Source: Clostridium sp. CAG:710 (GTDB lineage Bacteria; Bacillota_I; Bacilli_A; RF39; UBA660). From it: 6,880 nt of DNA. A program made the position numbers and the translations under genes. Numbering within the stretch: position 1 is the stretch's first letter; the number at the start of each line of letters is the position of its first letter. The stretch is taken from NCBI GenBank assembly GCA_000432595.1, contig HF996850.1:7552-14431 (forward strand), written 5' to 3'. Below the pieces are notes generated by a model. The model ran no database searches. It saw only the letters and a list, made by a program, of their open reading frames with translations, and had not been told where the DNA came from. Positions 1-5,424 of the stretch are shown piece after piece.

Positions 1-366
1 AGAATAATCGGAAGAGAATTTTCATTAGCTGCAAAAAGCCATAATATTAATGTATTTACATGTTCAGAAAAAGAGGACTTAGTAAAATTTGGTTTTAGTA
101 AGGATGAATGTTTATCACATAGTCTTGCATTTAAGCTAACTGGTAAGAAATATAAAGGTTGGAAGGCAAGAGGAAATATTAATTGTAAATGTGTAGAAAT
201 GGTAGATGTAGGAGTATATAATTCATGTAGTCATTTTTGTAAGTATTGTTATGCAAATTTTGATGAGGCAAGTGTCAGAGAAAATTATAAATTACATGAT
301 AAAACATCATCATTATTAATTGGAAAACTAGAAAAAGATGATGTAATAAAAATAAGAAGAAAATAA
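1..366 (+). CDS. DUF1848 family protein, C-terminal part (5' end outside window)
   Basis: The open frame runs from base 1 to TAA at 364-366 and gives the last 121 residues; the N-terminus lies upstream of the window. The fragment carries the cysteine-rich C-terminal signature of DUF1848 proteins: C-K-C at fragment residues 62-64, then DVGVYNSCSHFCKYCYAN, with cysteines 76, 80 and 83 spaced CX3CX2C. That spacing suits a bound metal or Fe-S cluster and is the spacing of radical-SAM enzymes, but the biochemical function of the family is not known to me. The basic tail (IKIRRK) ends just before a terminator, so this gene ends its transcription unit and is not joined to the desulfurase operon that follows. 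Family assignment is from recognition of the Cys/YCYAN motif; function is open. Confidence 0.85.
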   Translation, partial: RIIGREFSLAAKSHNINVFTCSEKEDLVKFGFSKDECLSHSLAFKLTGKKYKGWKARGNINCKCVEMVDVGVYNSCSHFCKYCYANFDEASVRENYKLHDKTSSLLIGKLEKDDVIKIRRK

Positions 367-384
367 TTATTGATAAATTAAGAT

Positions 385-412
385 AGAGTAGATGAAAAAT
401 TCTACTTTTTTT
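385..412 (+). terminator. Rho-independent terminator after the DUF1848 gene
   Basis: AGTAGA (387-392) pairs with TCTACT (401-406), extended by a G-T and an A-T pair to 385/408. The loop is 8 nt and a run of seven T covers 406-412. It lies 19 nt after the DUF1848 stop and separates it from the downstream operon. The stem is short and AT-rich, so strength is uncertain. Confidence 0.65.
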
Positions 413-420
413 GATATACT
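392..420 (+). promoter_or_regulatory. Probable extended -10 promoter of the desulfurase operon
   Basis: TATACT (415-420) is preceded by TGA, giving an extended -10, with a weak -35-like ATGAAA (392-397) at exactly 17 nt. It overlaps the right half of the preceding terminator. The predicted start near 427 leaves a leader of about 18 nt, enough for the strong AGGAGG SD at 433-438. Inferred from the sequence only. Confidence 0.45.
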
Positions 421-444
421 TGTTATTGCAAGAGGAGGCAGTAT

Positions 445-1578
445 ATGGTTTATTTAGATTATTCGGCTGCAACACCACCAGAAGAAGAGGTATTAAAAAC
501 ATTTTATGATATTAGTAAAAGGTATTATGCAAATCCAAATGTTTCGCATGAGTTTGGGTTGGAGGCTAAAAGAATAGTAGATGAATCTACTAAATTAATC
601 GCAAACCTTTTAGGGGTAATGGAAGAAGAAGTAATCTACACGTCTGGTGCTAGTGAATCCAACAACTTAGTGATAAAAGGCATCTGCCAAAGATATAAAA
701 ATAGAGGTAAGCATATTTTAATAAGCAGTCTTGAACATACTTCAATTACTAAGAGTGCAACAGTTATGCAGTCACTTGGATTTGAGGTAGAAATAATTCC
801 TGTTACAAAAGATGGCGTAGTTGATTTAGATAGTTTGAAATCCATGTTAAGAGATGATACAATCTTGGTTAGTGTTTGTTCAGTTGATAGTGAATTAGGT
901 TTGGTTCAGCCAATTGAAGAGATAGGGAAAATCTTAAAGGATTATCCAAATTGTATATTTCATACAGATGCCTCATTATCGGTAGGTAAGGTAGGAATTG
1001 ATTATTCTTCTGCTCAATTGATAACTGTAACTCCTCATAAATTTTATGGACTTATGGGATGTGGAATTTTAATAAAAAAGAAGGACGTATTTTTAATTCC
1101 TCAAATAGATGGTGGTAGATCAACTACTATATACCGAAGTGGAACTCCCGAGGTGGCATCTATTAAAGCAGCGTCTGTTGCACTTTCTATTGCACTATCT
1201 AAAGAAGATGAGAGATTTGAATATGTAAAAAAACTTAGCTCTTATTTAAAGGGTGAGTTAGCAAAATATAAAAACGTTTATATAAACAACACTAAAAATT
1301 CAATACCGCATACTATTAATTTTAGTGTTAAAAAGATTAATTCTGTTGATATACAAAAGAAATTATCAGATAATCAAATATATGTATCTACAAAAACTTC
1401 TTGTTGTCCAGTTAATACACCTTCTAAATTAGTTTACGCATTAACTAAGGACAAAGCTTTATCATCTTCATCACTTAGAGTTAGTATTTCACATTTAACT
1501 ACAAAGAATGATATTGATGAATTTTTAAGAGTTTTTGATGTAATATACAAGGAGTATGAGAAAGATGGAAAAATATAA
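445..1578 (+). CDS. Cysteine desulfurase-like PLP enzyme (NifS/IscS family, class V aminotransferase fold)
   Basis: 377 aa, normal for the family. These enzymes take sulfur from L-cysteine as a persulfide on an active-site cysteine and pass it to Fe-S or tRNA-thiolation partners. Visible landmarks: N-terminal YLDYSAATPP (3-12), TSGASESNN (66-74), PLP-stacking H98 in LEHTS, the VDSELGLVQP segment (147-156), D175 in FHTDAS, Schiff-base K199 in TPHKFYG, GGRSTTIYRSGT (223-234), catalytic cysteine C320 or C321, and the C-terminal SSSLRVSISH (341-350). The active-site loop is slightly shorter than in IscS, the usual MNNEVG reads VDSELG, and the usual Q of GGQ is R; so it is a divergent branch and the exact partner is not implied. 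AGGAGG at 433-438 fixes the start. The TtcA-like gene overlaps its 3' end by 14 nt, which suggests that enzyme is the sulfur acceptor (inference). Confidence 0.88.
   Translation: MVYLDYSAATPPEEEVLKTFYDISKRYYANPNVSHEFGLEAKRIVDESTKLIANLLGVMEEEVIYTSGASESNNLVIKGICQRYKNRGKHILISSLEHTSITKSATVMQSLGFEVEIIPVTKDGVVDLDSLKSMLRDDTILVSVCSVDSELGLVQPIEEIGKILKDYPNCIFHTDASLSVGKVGIDYSSAQLITVTPHKFYGLMGCGILIKKKDVFLIPQIDGGRSTTIYRSGTPEVASIKAASVALSIALSKEDERFEYVKKLSSYLKGELAKYKNVYINNTKNSIPHTINFSVKKINSVDIQKKLSDNQIYVSTKTSCCPVNTPSKLVYALTKDKALSSSSLRVSISHLTTKNDIDEFLRVFDVIYKEYEKDGKI
1549..1554 (+). promoter_or_regulatory. SD that decides the TtcA-like start
   Basis: AAGGAG lies inside the 3' end of the desulfurase gene. It is 1 nt before the ATG at 1556, which is far too close, and 10 nt before the ATG at 1565. 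The start at 1565 is therefore preferred. Confidence 0.7.
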
Positions 1579-2422
1579 AGAAATTGAGAGAAGCATTATA
1601 AAAAAATACCGTAAGGAAATATGGAGTAGATTTGTTAAAGCAGTACAAGATTATCAACTTATAAAAGAAGATGATAATATTATGGTTTGTATTAGTGGAG
1701 GAAAAGATTCATTTTTACTTGCTAAATGCGTACAGGAGCTTCAAAGACATGGAAAAATTAAATTTAATGCTCATTATGTGGTGATGGATCCAGGATATAA
1801 TGATTATAATAGAGATTTCATAACTTCAAATGCTAAAACGCTAAATGTACCAATTGAAATATTTAATAGTGATATATTTGATATAGTATCTACAGTAGAA
1901 AAAGGTAGTCCATGTTACTTATGTGCTAGAATGAGAAGAGGATGTTTATATAATAAAGCTCGTGAATTGGGATGCAATAAAATAGCACTGGGGCATCACT
2001 TTGATGATGTAATTGAAACAACATTACTTTCAATGATTTATGGGGCAGAGATTAAGACAATGATGCCTAAGTTACACTCTGATAATTATGAAGGAATAGA
2101 ATTAATTAGACCTCTTTATTTAGTTAAGGAAGATTCAATAATATCTTGGAAGAATGCAAATGAATTAACATTTATAAATTGTGCTTGTCGCTTTACAGAG
2201 GGATGTTCATTAATTAATGATGGAACAAGTAAAAGAAAAGAAATGAAAGAGTTAATTAAAAAGTTAAGAAAATTAAATCCTGATGCTGACTATAATATTT
2301 TTAAGAGCTTAGATAATGTAAACTTAAACTGTATACTAGGAACAAAAAATAATGGAATTTATAGAAGCTTTTTAGAAGATTATGATACAATAAAAGCAAA
2401 TATAGTTAATGATAATGAATAA
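1565..2422 (+). CDS. TtcA-like tRNA thiolation enzyme (PP-loop ATP pyrophosphatase)
   Basis: 285 aa from the SD-supported start. TtcA adenylates C32 of certain tRNAs and replaces its oxygen with sulfur (s2C32), using an Fe-S cluster. Seen here: PP-loop SGGKDS (44-49), VVMDPGYN (72-79), the CYLCARMRRG block with C117/C120 (the CxxC that ligates the cluster in TtcA), LGHHFDD (142-148), and a C-terminal cysteine group C206, C208, C214 (INCACRFTEGC), one of which probably provides the third ligand. RRG...LGCNKIALGHH is close to the TtcA block and unlike TilS or MnmA. Translational coupling to the desulfurase supports a sulfur-transfer role. B. subtilis has no well-known TtcA, so the exact tRNA position is unproven; TtcA-like paralogues with other targets remain possible. 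Confidence 0.8.
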   Translation: MEKYKEIERSIIKKYRKEIWSRFVKAVQDYQLIKEDDNIMVCISGGKDSFLLAKCVQELQRHGKIKFNAHYVVMDPGYNDYNRDFITSNAKTLNVPIEIFNSDIFDIVSTVEKGSPCYLCARMRRGCLYNKARELGCNKIALGHHFDDVIETTLLSMIYGAEIKTMMPKLHSDNYEGIELIRPLYLVKEDSIISWKNANELTFINCACRFTEGCSLINDGTSKRKEMKELIKKLRKLNPDADYNIFKSLDNVNLNCILGTKNNGIYRSFLEDYDTIKANIVNDNE

Positions 2423-2433
2423 AAAAGAATAAT

Positions 2434-2438
2434 GGGAG
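2434..2438 (+). promoter_or_regulatory. SD that decides the CmpB-family start
   Basis: GGGAG overlaps the upstream ATG at 2432 and so cannot serve it, but it sits 5 nt before the ATG at 2444. The spacing is a little tight, so 2444 is preferred but not certain. Confidence 0.55.
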
Positions 2439-2443
2439 TATTT

Positions 2444-3082
2444 ATGAATAGGGAATATAAAAGATATTTAGAAGAGGATCAACATTTTGACAGACAAACT
2501 TTAATGGGAATATTTGCTCTTCTAATAGTGATAGCGGGTTGTTTTGGTTGGTACTATGAATTTATATTTTATTTTTTTAATGGAGGAGGAAAAGAGTTTT
2601 ATTGGAGAGGTGGTAACTTCCTACCTTGGATTAATATATATGCTACTGGTTCTATAATGATATACTTCTTAACATATAAAAGAAGGAAGAATCCATTAAA
2701 GGTGTTTCTTATAAGCTTTTTTTCTTGTGGTATACTTGAATATTTTTCTGGGCTTGGAATGTATTTATTAAGAGATGGACTTAGATGCTGGGACTATAAT
2801 AATGAAATATTAAATTTTGGTAATATAGGCGGCTTTGTTTGTTTAAGAAGTGCGACATTCTTTGCATTATCAGGATTGCTTTTAATATATGTGATAATTC
2901 CTTTTATATTTTATCTTGCAAAGAATACAAATAAAAAAGCATTTTTGACTATAAGTTTTATATTTTGTGGAATCATTTTATTTGACGAATTTTATAATTT
3001 GATATTTGCAAGAGTATTAGGACTTCCTAGGGCAACTGCGATATATAGAAAACTTGGATTTCCATTTGTTGTGTTTAAATAA
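2444..3082 (+). CDS. Membrane protein of the putative ABC-transporter type IV (CmpB, PF06541) family
   Basis: 212 aa, an integral membrane protein. Likely membrane segments are at about residues 20-45, 62-77, 86-108, 131-158 and 166-186, with basic stretches between (YKRRKN 78-83; KNTNKK 160-165). Family landmarks are GWYYEF (35-40), a glycine/arginine loop (GGGKEFYWRGGNFLPW), E99 in the third segment, and CWDYNNEILNFGNIG (115-129), matching the W-DYS-x-N-x-G signature of PF06541. No ATP-binding domain is present and the 'ABC transporter' name of the family is predictive; its substrate is unknown. It follows the TtcA-like gene by 21 nt and is probably co-transcribed, but nothing in the protein links it to tRNA thiolation. 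No clear terminator follows before the next promoter. Confidence 0.75.
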   Translation: MNREYKRYLEEDQHFDRQTLMGIFALLIVIAGCFGWYYEFIFYFFNGGGKEFYWRGGNFLPWINIYATGSIMIYFLTYKRRKNPLKVFLISFFSCGILEYFSGLGMYLLRDGLRCWDYNNEILNFGNIGGFVCLRSATFFALSGLLLIYVIIPFIFYLAKNTNKKAFLTISFIFCGIILFDEFYNLIFARVLGLPRATAIYRKLGFPFVVFK

Positions 3083-3096
3083 ATGAAAGTTTTGTC

Positions 3097-3125
3097 TTGA
3101 AAAGTACTTTGTGATATGATATAAG
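3097..3125 (+). promoter_or_regulatory. Sigma-A promoter of the 204-aa unknown gene, with a palindrome in its spacer
   Basis: TTGAAA (3097-3102), 17-nt spacer, TATAAG (3120-3125) preceded by TGA, so an extended -10. The predicted start falls at about 3131-3132. A perfect 10-bp palindrome AAAGTACTTT (3101-3110) overlaps the end of the -35 box and the spacer; it could be a repressor site or chance. Confidence 0.7.
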
Positions 3126-3132
3126 TGTAGAT

Positions 3133-3142
3133 GGGGGAGAGG
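3133..3142 (+). promoter_or_regulatory. SD that decides the start of the 204-aa unknown gene
   Basis: GGGGGAGAGG lies 9 nt before the ATG at 3152. It is downstream of the alternative ATG at 3131, which also coincides with the predicted transcription start. The start at 3152 is therefore strongly favoured. Confidence 0.75.
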
Positions 3143-3151
3143 AAAAAAATT

Positions 3152-3766
3152 ATGTTTGATGAAAGATTTGCGTTATGTTCAATTATGAAAGAATTTTTGG
3201 GTGAGAAAGAGCTTTCTTGTTTTGCAGTGGATGTGTTATATGAATATGCACAAGCGACAGAACAGGAAATTGATTATAAATCAGCTGTTAATGAAGCTAT
3301 AAAAAAGCAAAAGCATTATACAACAAATCTTAAAAAAGATGAGGCTACAAAAGAATCTGCATCTATAATGTCAATAAATGGAAATGAAGTTGCAAGAGTA
3401 ATTACGACTGTTGGCATTCAAGAGTGTAGCATTGGAAATTCACTTAATATTGGGAAACGAGTAGATGAAAGTTGCTATATCAGGGGTAGTTTATATTTTC
3501 CTGAGACAGATAGTTTGTTGATTGTACCTTTGAATACTATTATTGGTGAAAAAACAGATGATGCTGTTGGTACTATTAAATATTATGATTCAAATTCACT
3601 TGATGTGGCTAGATTATTTACTGAAAGTGGAAGCTTTATCACGGCGTGTGATTATATTCAACCGGATGAAGTATATCAATATAGAGGAACAAAAGGTTTT
3701 CTAGATGAATTTAAAATAGCACTTGAAAAAGTAAATGGTAAAGCTCCAAAACAAAAGCATATATAA
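3152..3766 (+). CDS. Conserved-looking hypothetical protein, 204 aa, soluble
   Basis: I do not recognise this protein. From the SD-supported start it is 204 aa and begins MFDERFALCSIMKEFLGE. No signal peptide or membrane helix is visible. The first 80 residues are charged and look helical (FAVDVLYEYAQATEQEID, then a lysine-rich AIKKQKHYTTNLKKDEA). The middle looks like alternating strands (EVARVITTVGIQ, CYIRGSLYFPETDSLLIVPL), and a helical, basic tail follows (FLDEFKIALEKVNGKAPK). Codon use and base composition match the neighbours, and a good promoter plus strong SD support it as a real gene. It appears to be a single-gene unit and its neighbours give no hint of its role. Confidence 0.75.
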   Translation: MFDERFALCSIMKEFLGEKELSCFAVDVLYEYAQATEQEIDYKSAVNEAIKKQKHYTTNLKKDEATKESASIMSINGNEVARVITTVGIQECSIGNSLNIGKRVDESCYIRGSLYFPETDSLLIVPLNTIIGEKTDDAVGTIKYYDSNSLDVARLFTESGSFITACDYIQPDEVYQYRGTKGFLDEFKIALEKVNGKAPKQKHI

Positions 3767-3777
3767 TTAATTACAAT

Positions 3778-3867
3778 AAAAGAAAGTTTTATTTTAAATA
3801 TTTATTAAAGTATACATATTAAAATAATATGGTCTACTTTTAATTATTTCTAATTGAACTTTCTTTT
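3778..3867 (+). repeat. Nested inverted repeats in the 199-bp gene-free gap
   Basis: AAAAGAAAGTT (3778-3788) is the exact reverse complement of AACTTTCTTTT (3857-3867). Just inside it, TTATTTTAA (3789-3797) is the exact reverse complement of TTAAAATAA (3819-3827). Runs of T follow the outer right arm (3864-3868, then 3874-3879). It could act as a poor terminator for the 204-aa gene or a structured 3' UTR. The composition is almost pure AT, so chance pairing is a real possibility. I see no ORF in the gap. Confidence 0.35.
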
Positions 3868-3910
3868 TATATGTTTTTTCCTATCAGGTGTAGAATTTGT
3901 GTTAAAACTA

Positions 3911-3939
3911 TGGACATAAATTAAAAAAATGTTTATACT
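3911..3939 (+). promoter_or_regulatory. Sigma-A promoter of the 143-aa membrane protein gene
   Basis: TGGACA (3911-3916), 17-nt spacer, TATACT (3934-3939). The predicted start at about 3946 leaves a 20-nt leader containing the SD AAAGGGTGA (3953-3961), 4 nt before the ATG at 3966. Confidence 0.65.
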
Positions 3940-3965
3940 TAATTTAAGTTAGAAAGGGTGAGAAC

Positions 3966-4397
3966 ATGAATGAAGATACATCATTTTATGTAGCACTAAT
4001 AATACTTGCAGTATTGGTAGTACTTATAATAATTGCTTTAATAAGTAAGAAGAAAAAAGAAAAATTAATAGATGCTTGGTTGGAACAACATCCAAATGCT
4101 TGTAAAATTTATTTACAAAAGAAGATTGGTGTAAAATCTGGGACAATATCAGTATTTTATGTAAATAAAGAAAAGCCAAAAATAAAAATTGAAAAAACTA
4201 TGAATGTTTTATATGTTGAGCCAGGTAAAAATACAATTGAAGCTTCATATATATTTACTAGACCAGGTGTTGCTTCTACTATTACTGAAACTTATGGACC
4301 AGCAGAGGTTGTAGTTGATGTTGAAGCTGGTAAAGAATATGAACTTACATTTGATAGAGAAAAAAAGATGTTTTCTTATAATGAAAAAAACAACTAA
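3966..4397 (+). CDS. Hypothetical protein with a single N-terminal membrane helix, 143 aa
   Basis: I cannot assign a family. Residues 7-27 form one strongly hydrophobic helix (about FYVALIILAVLVVLIIIALI) followed at once by the basic stop-transfer SKKKKEK, so an N-out/C-in orientation with a cytoplasmic C-terminal domain is expected (positive-inside rule). The remaining 110 residues look like a compact beta-rich domain: SGTISVFYVN, KIKIEKTMNVLYVEPGKNTIEASYIF, a threonine-rich turn (VASTITETYGP), AEVVVDVEAGKEYELTFDREKK. The pattern 'V-EPGKNTIEA ... V-VEAGKEYELTFD' resembles small beta-sandwich domains in bacterial lipoproteins and secreted proteins, but here there is no signal-peptide cleavage site or lipobox. 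It has its own promoter and terminator, and its stop codon TAA is the first part of the terminator stem. Confidence 0.75.
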   Translation: MNEDTSFYVALIILAVLVVLIIIALISKKKKEKLIDAWLEQHPNACKIYLQKKIGVKSGTISVFYVNKEKPKIKIEKTMNVLYVEPGKNTIEASYIFTRPGVASTITETYGPAEVVVDVEAGKEYELTFDREKKMFSYNEKNN

Positions 4398-4423
4398 TCA
4401 GATTAGAAATAATCTGATTTTTT
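4396..4423 (+). terminator. Terminator hairpin overlapping the stop codon of the 143-aa gene
   Basis: AATCAGATTA (4396-4405) and TAATCTGATT (4410-4419) form a perfect 10-bp stem with a GAAA tetraloop and a T run to 4423. The stem starts inside the TAA stop codon (4395-4397). The next gene's SD begins only 3 nt later. Confidence 0.8.
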
Positions 4424-4438
4424 ATAGGAGGTTTCAGT

Positions 4439-5110
4439 ATGAATAAATACTATAAGGCATATGAGAAAAGATATAAGCAAATGTATGAATTAAAAGGGTT
4501 ATGGGAAGTTTCTGATAGAACTCCAGAGGTTATTAATACTATTTTAAAGTATAATATTAATAAGAATGATAAAATACTAGAATTAGGATGTGGTGAAGGA
4601 AGAGATGCATTTTATTTACTTGATAATGGCTATAATCTTTTGGCAGTTGATTATTCTAAAACAGTTATAAATAAATGTAATGAGTTAACTAATAATAAAT
4701 ATGTAAATAACTTTAGACAATTTGATCTTATTGAAGATAAACTGAATGATAAATTTGATTTTATTTATTCAGTTGCGGTTATTCATATGTTTGTAGAAGA
4801 AAATCATAGAGATGCATTTTATAAATTTATAAGAGAACATTTAAAAGATGATGGTATAGCGCTTATAATTTCAATGGGTGATGGAGATACTGAGTTTAAA
4901 ACAGATATAAATAAAGCATTCGATGATACTATGAGAAAAAATGTTAACTCTGGTATGGAAGTTATGGTTGCTACTACATCTTGCAGAGTTAAAAATTTAC
5001 TAAATATGAGAAAAGAAATAATTAAAAATGAACTTAAAATACTTGATGAAAAAATAATTGATGATGTTCCTAATTTTGATAAGTGTATTTCTTTTATAGT
5101 AAAAAAATAA
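4439..5110 (+). CDS. Class I SAM-dependent methyltransferase, TehB-like
   Basis: 223 aa. Motif I is ILELGCGEGRD (46-56), the SAM-binding glycine loop. D71 in AVDYSK ends strand 2 and should bind the SAM ribose; QFDLIEDKL (94-102) is motif II. FDFIYSVAVIHMFVEENHR (106-124) with the following helix and DDGIALIISMGDGD (137-150) is the post-I/motif III region and is close in pattern to TehB and related small-molecule methyltransferases. After about 150 the sequence is unlike TehB and is rich in lysine. The substrate cannot be deduced; a metalloid, thiol or small metabolite is as likely as RNA. A strong SD, AGGAGGT (4426-4432), lies 6 nt before the start. No promoter fits between the upstream terminator and the gene, so expression needs read-through or a promoter inside the preceding gene. 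Confidence 0.85.
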   Translation: MNKYYKAYEKRYKQMYELKGLWEVSDRTPEVINTILKYNINKNDKILELGCGEGRDAFYLLDNGYNLLAVDYSKTVINKCNELTNNKYVNNFRQFDLIEDKLNDKFDFIYSVAVIHMFVEENHRDAFYKFIREHLKDDGIALIISMGDGDTEFKTDINKAFDDTMRKNVNSGMEVMVATTSCRVKNLLNMRKEIIKNELKILDEKIIDDVPNFDKCISFIVKK

Positions 5111-5144
5111 ATAGTCAAATAAATGTAAAGTTTAATTATTCATA

Positions 5145-5173
5145 TTGTTAAAGTTTGTCTCATATGATACAAT
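5145..5173 (+). promoter_or_regulatory. Promoter of the 6S RNA gene
   Basis: TTGTTA (5145-5150), 17-nt spacer, TACAAT (5168-5173) preceded by TGA (extended -10). The expected start at about 5180-5181 coincides with the first paired base of the 6S closing stem, which supports both calls. Confidence 0.7.
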
Positions 5174-5180
5174 ATAATTG

Positions 5181-5352
5181 TCTAAAAGAATAGAGCATCT
5201 ATTGTATAAAACCGACTAAATAGTGACGATAAGGGAGTTTCGAACTTTAACTGGTGTTGAATACTTGCACATTTTGTAAGGATCCTAAAGGTTAAATACA
5301 AACACCCACCTGCGGAGAGCGGGTTTTTATCGTTGGTGTTCTCTCTTTTGGA
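5181..5352 (+). ncRNA. ssrS: 6S RNA (regulator of the housekeeping RNA polymerase)
   Basis: This RNA binds sigma-A RNA polymerase by mimicking an open promoter. It fills most of the 314-nt gap between the methyltransferase gene and tcdA. Structure read from the sequence: a closing stem of TCTAAAAG/CTTTTGGA, AGAG/CTCT and CATC/GGTG (5181-5199 with 5335-5352), broken by small bulges. An unpaired central 5' strand (about 5200-5225) faces the small hairpin ACCTGC-GGAGA-GCGGGT (5308-5324). ACGATAA (5226-5232) pairs with TTATCGT (5327-5333). The upper stem GGTGTT/AACACC (5253-5258 with 5301-5306) carries the terminal hairpin CTTGCA/TGTAAG. The GTTGAA...CTTGCA...TAAGGATCCTAAAG...AACACCCACCTG series matches Firmicute 6S RNAs. 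Its length, about 172 nt, is slightly under the usual 180-200. Its place directly before tcdA recalls B. subtilis, where a 6S gene lies near aspS-yrvM. Ends are predicted. Confidence 0.9.
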
Positions 5353-5365
5353 TAATTTATGAGTT

Positions 5366-5396
5366 AAAAGAATGAAGTTTTCATTCTTTTTCTTTT
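5366..5396 (+). terminator. Terminator of the 6S RNA gene
   Basis: AAAAGAATGAA (5366-5376) and TTCATTCTTTT (5380-5390) form a perfect 11-bp stem with a 3-nt loop, followed by TCTTTT. It lies 13 nt after the predicted 6S 3' end, so the primary transcript would be trimmed to the mature RNA. Confidence 0.7.
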
Positions 5397-5406
5397 GTGA
5401 TAAAAT
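5378..5406 (+). promoter_or_regulatory. Possible extended -10 promoter of tcdA, overlapping the 6S terminator
   Basis: TAAAAT (5401-5406) preceded by TGA, with TTTTCA (5378-5383) 17 nt upstream inside the terminator stem. The predicted start at about 5413 would coincide with the weak SD GGAAGTGA (5413-5420), making the leader extremely short. tcdA could instead be fed by read-through from 6S. Confidence 0.4.
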
Positions 5407-5424
5407 GTTTTTGGAAGTGATTAT

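Noticed and set aside
275..845. Minus-strand frames at 275-502 and 636-845
   Set aside because: The first crosses the DUF1848 end, a terminator and the desulfurase start on the wrong strand and is hydrophobic only because it reads AT-rich DNA; the second is wholly antisense to the desulfurase gene. Neither has an SD.
445..2422. DNA phosphorothioation (Dnd) or another sulfur-based defence system
   Set aside because: A cysteine desulfurase beside a PP-loop enzyme recalls dndA-dndC, but the PP-loop protein carries the TtcA signature (CxxC-RRG-GHHFDD), is short, and no dndB, dndD or dndE-like gene or restriction gene is present.
2444..3082. Transport operon including an ABC ATPase
   Set aside because: The family name suggests an ABC transporter, but no Walker A/ABC signature protein is encoded nearby, so no transport system is claimed.
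5147..5251. Inverted repeat GTTAAAGTT (5147-5155) / AACTTTAAC (5243-5251)
   Set aside because: The left arm lies in the 6S promoter and is not transcribed with the right arm, so no RNA stem can form; 9 bp of AT-rich match over 100 nt is expected by chance.
5200..5340. Riboswitch or T-box leader for tcdA
   Set aside because: The conserved structure fits 6S RNA over its whole length, it has its own promoter and terminator before tcdA, and no T-box sequence or known riboswitch core is visible.
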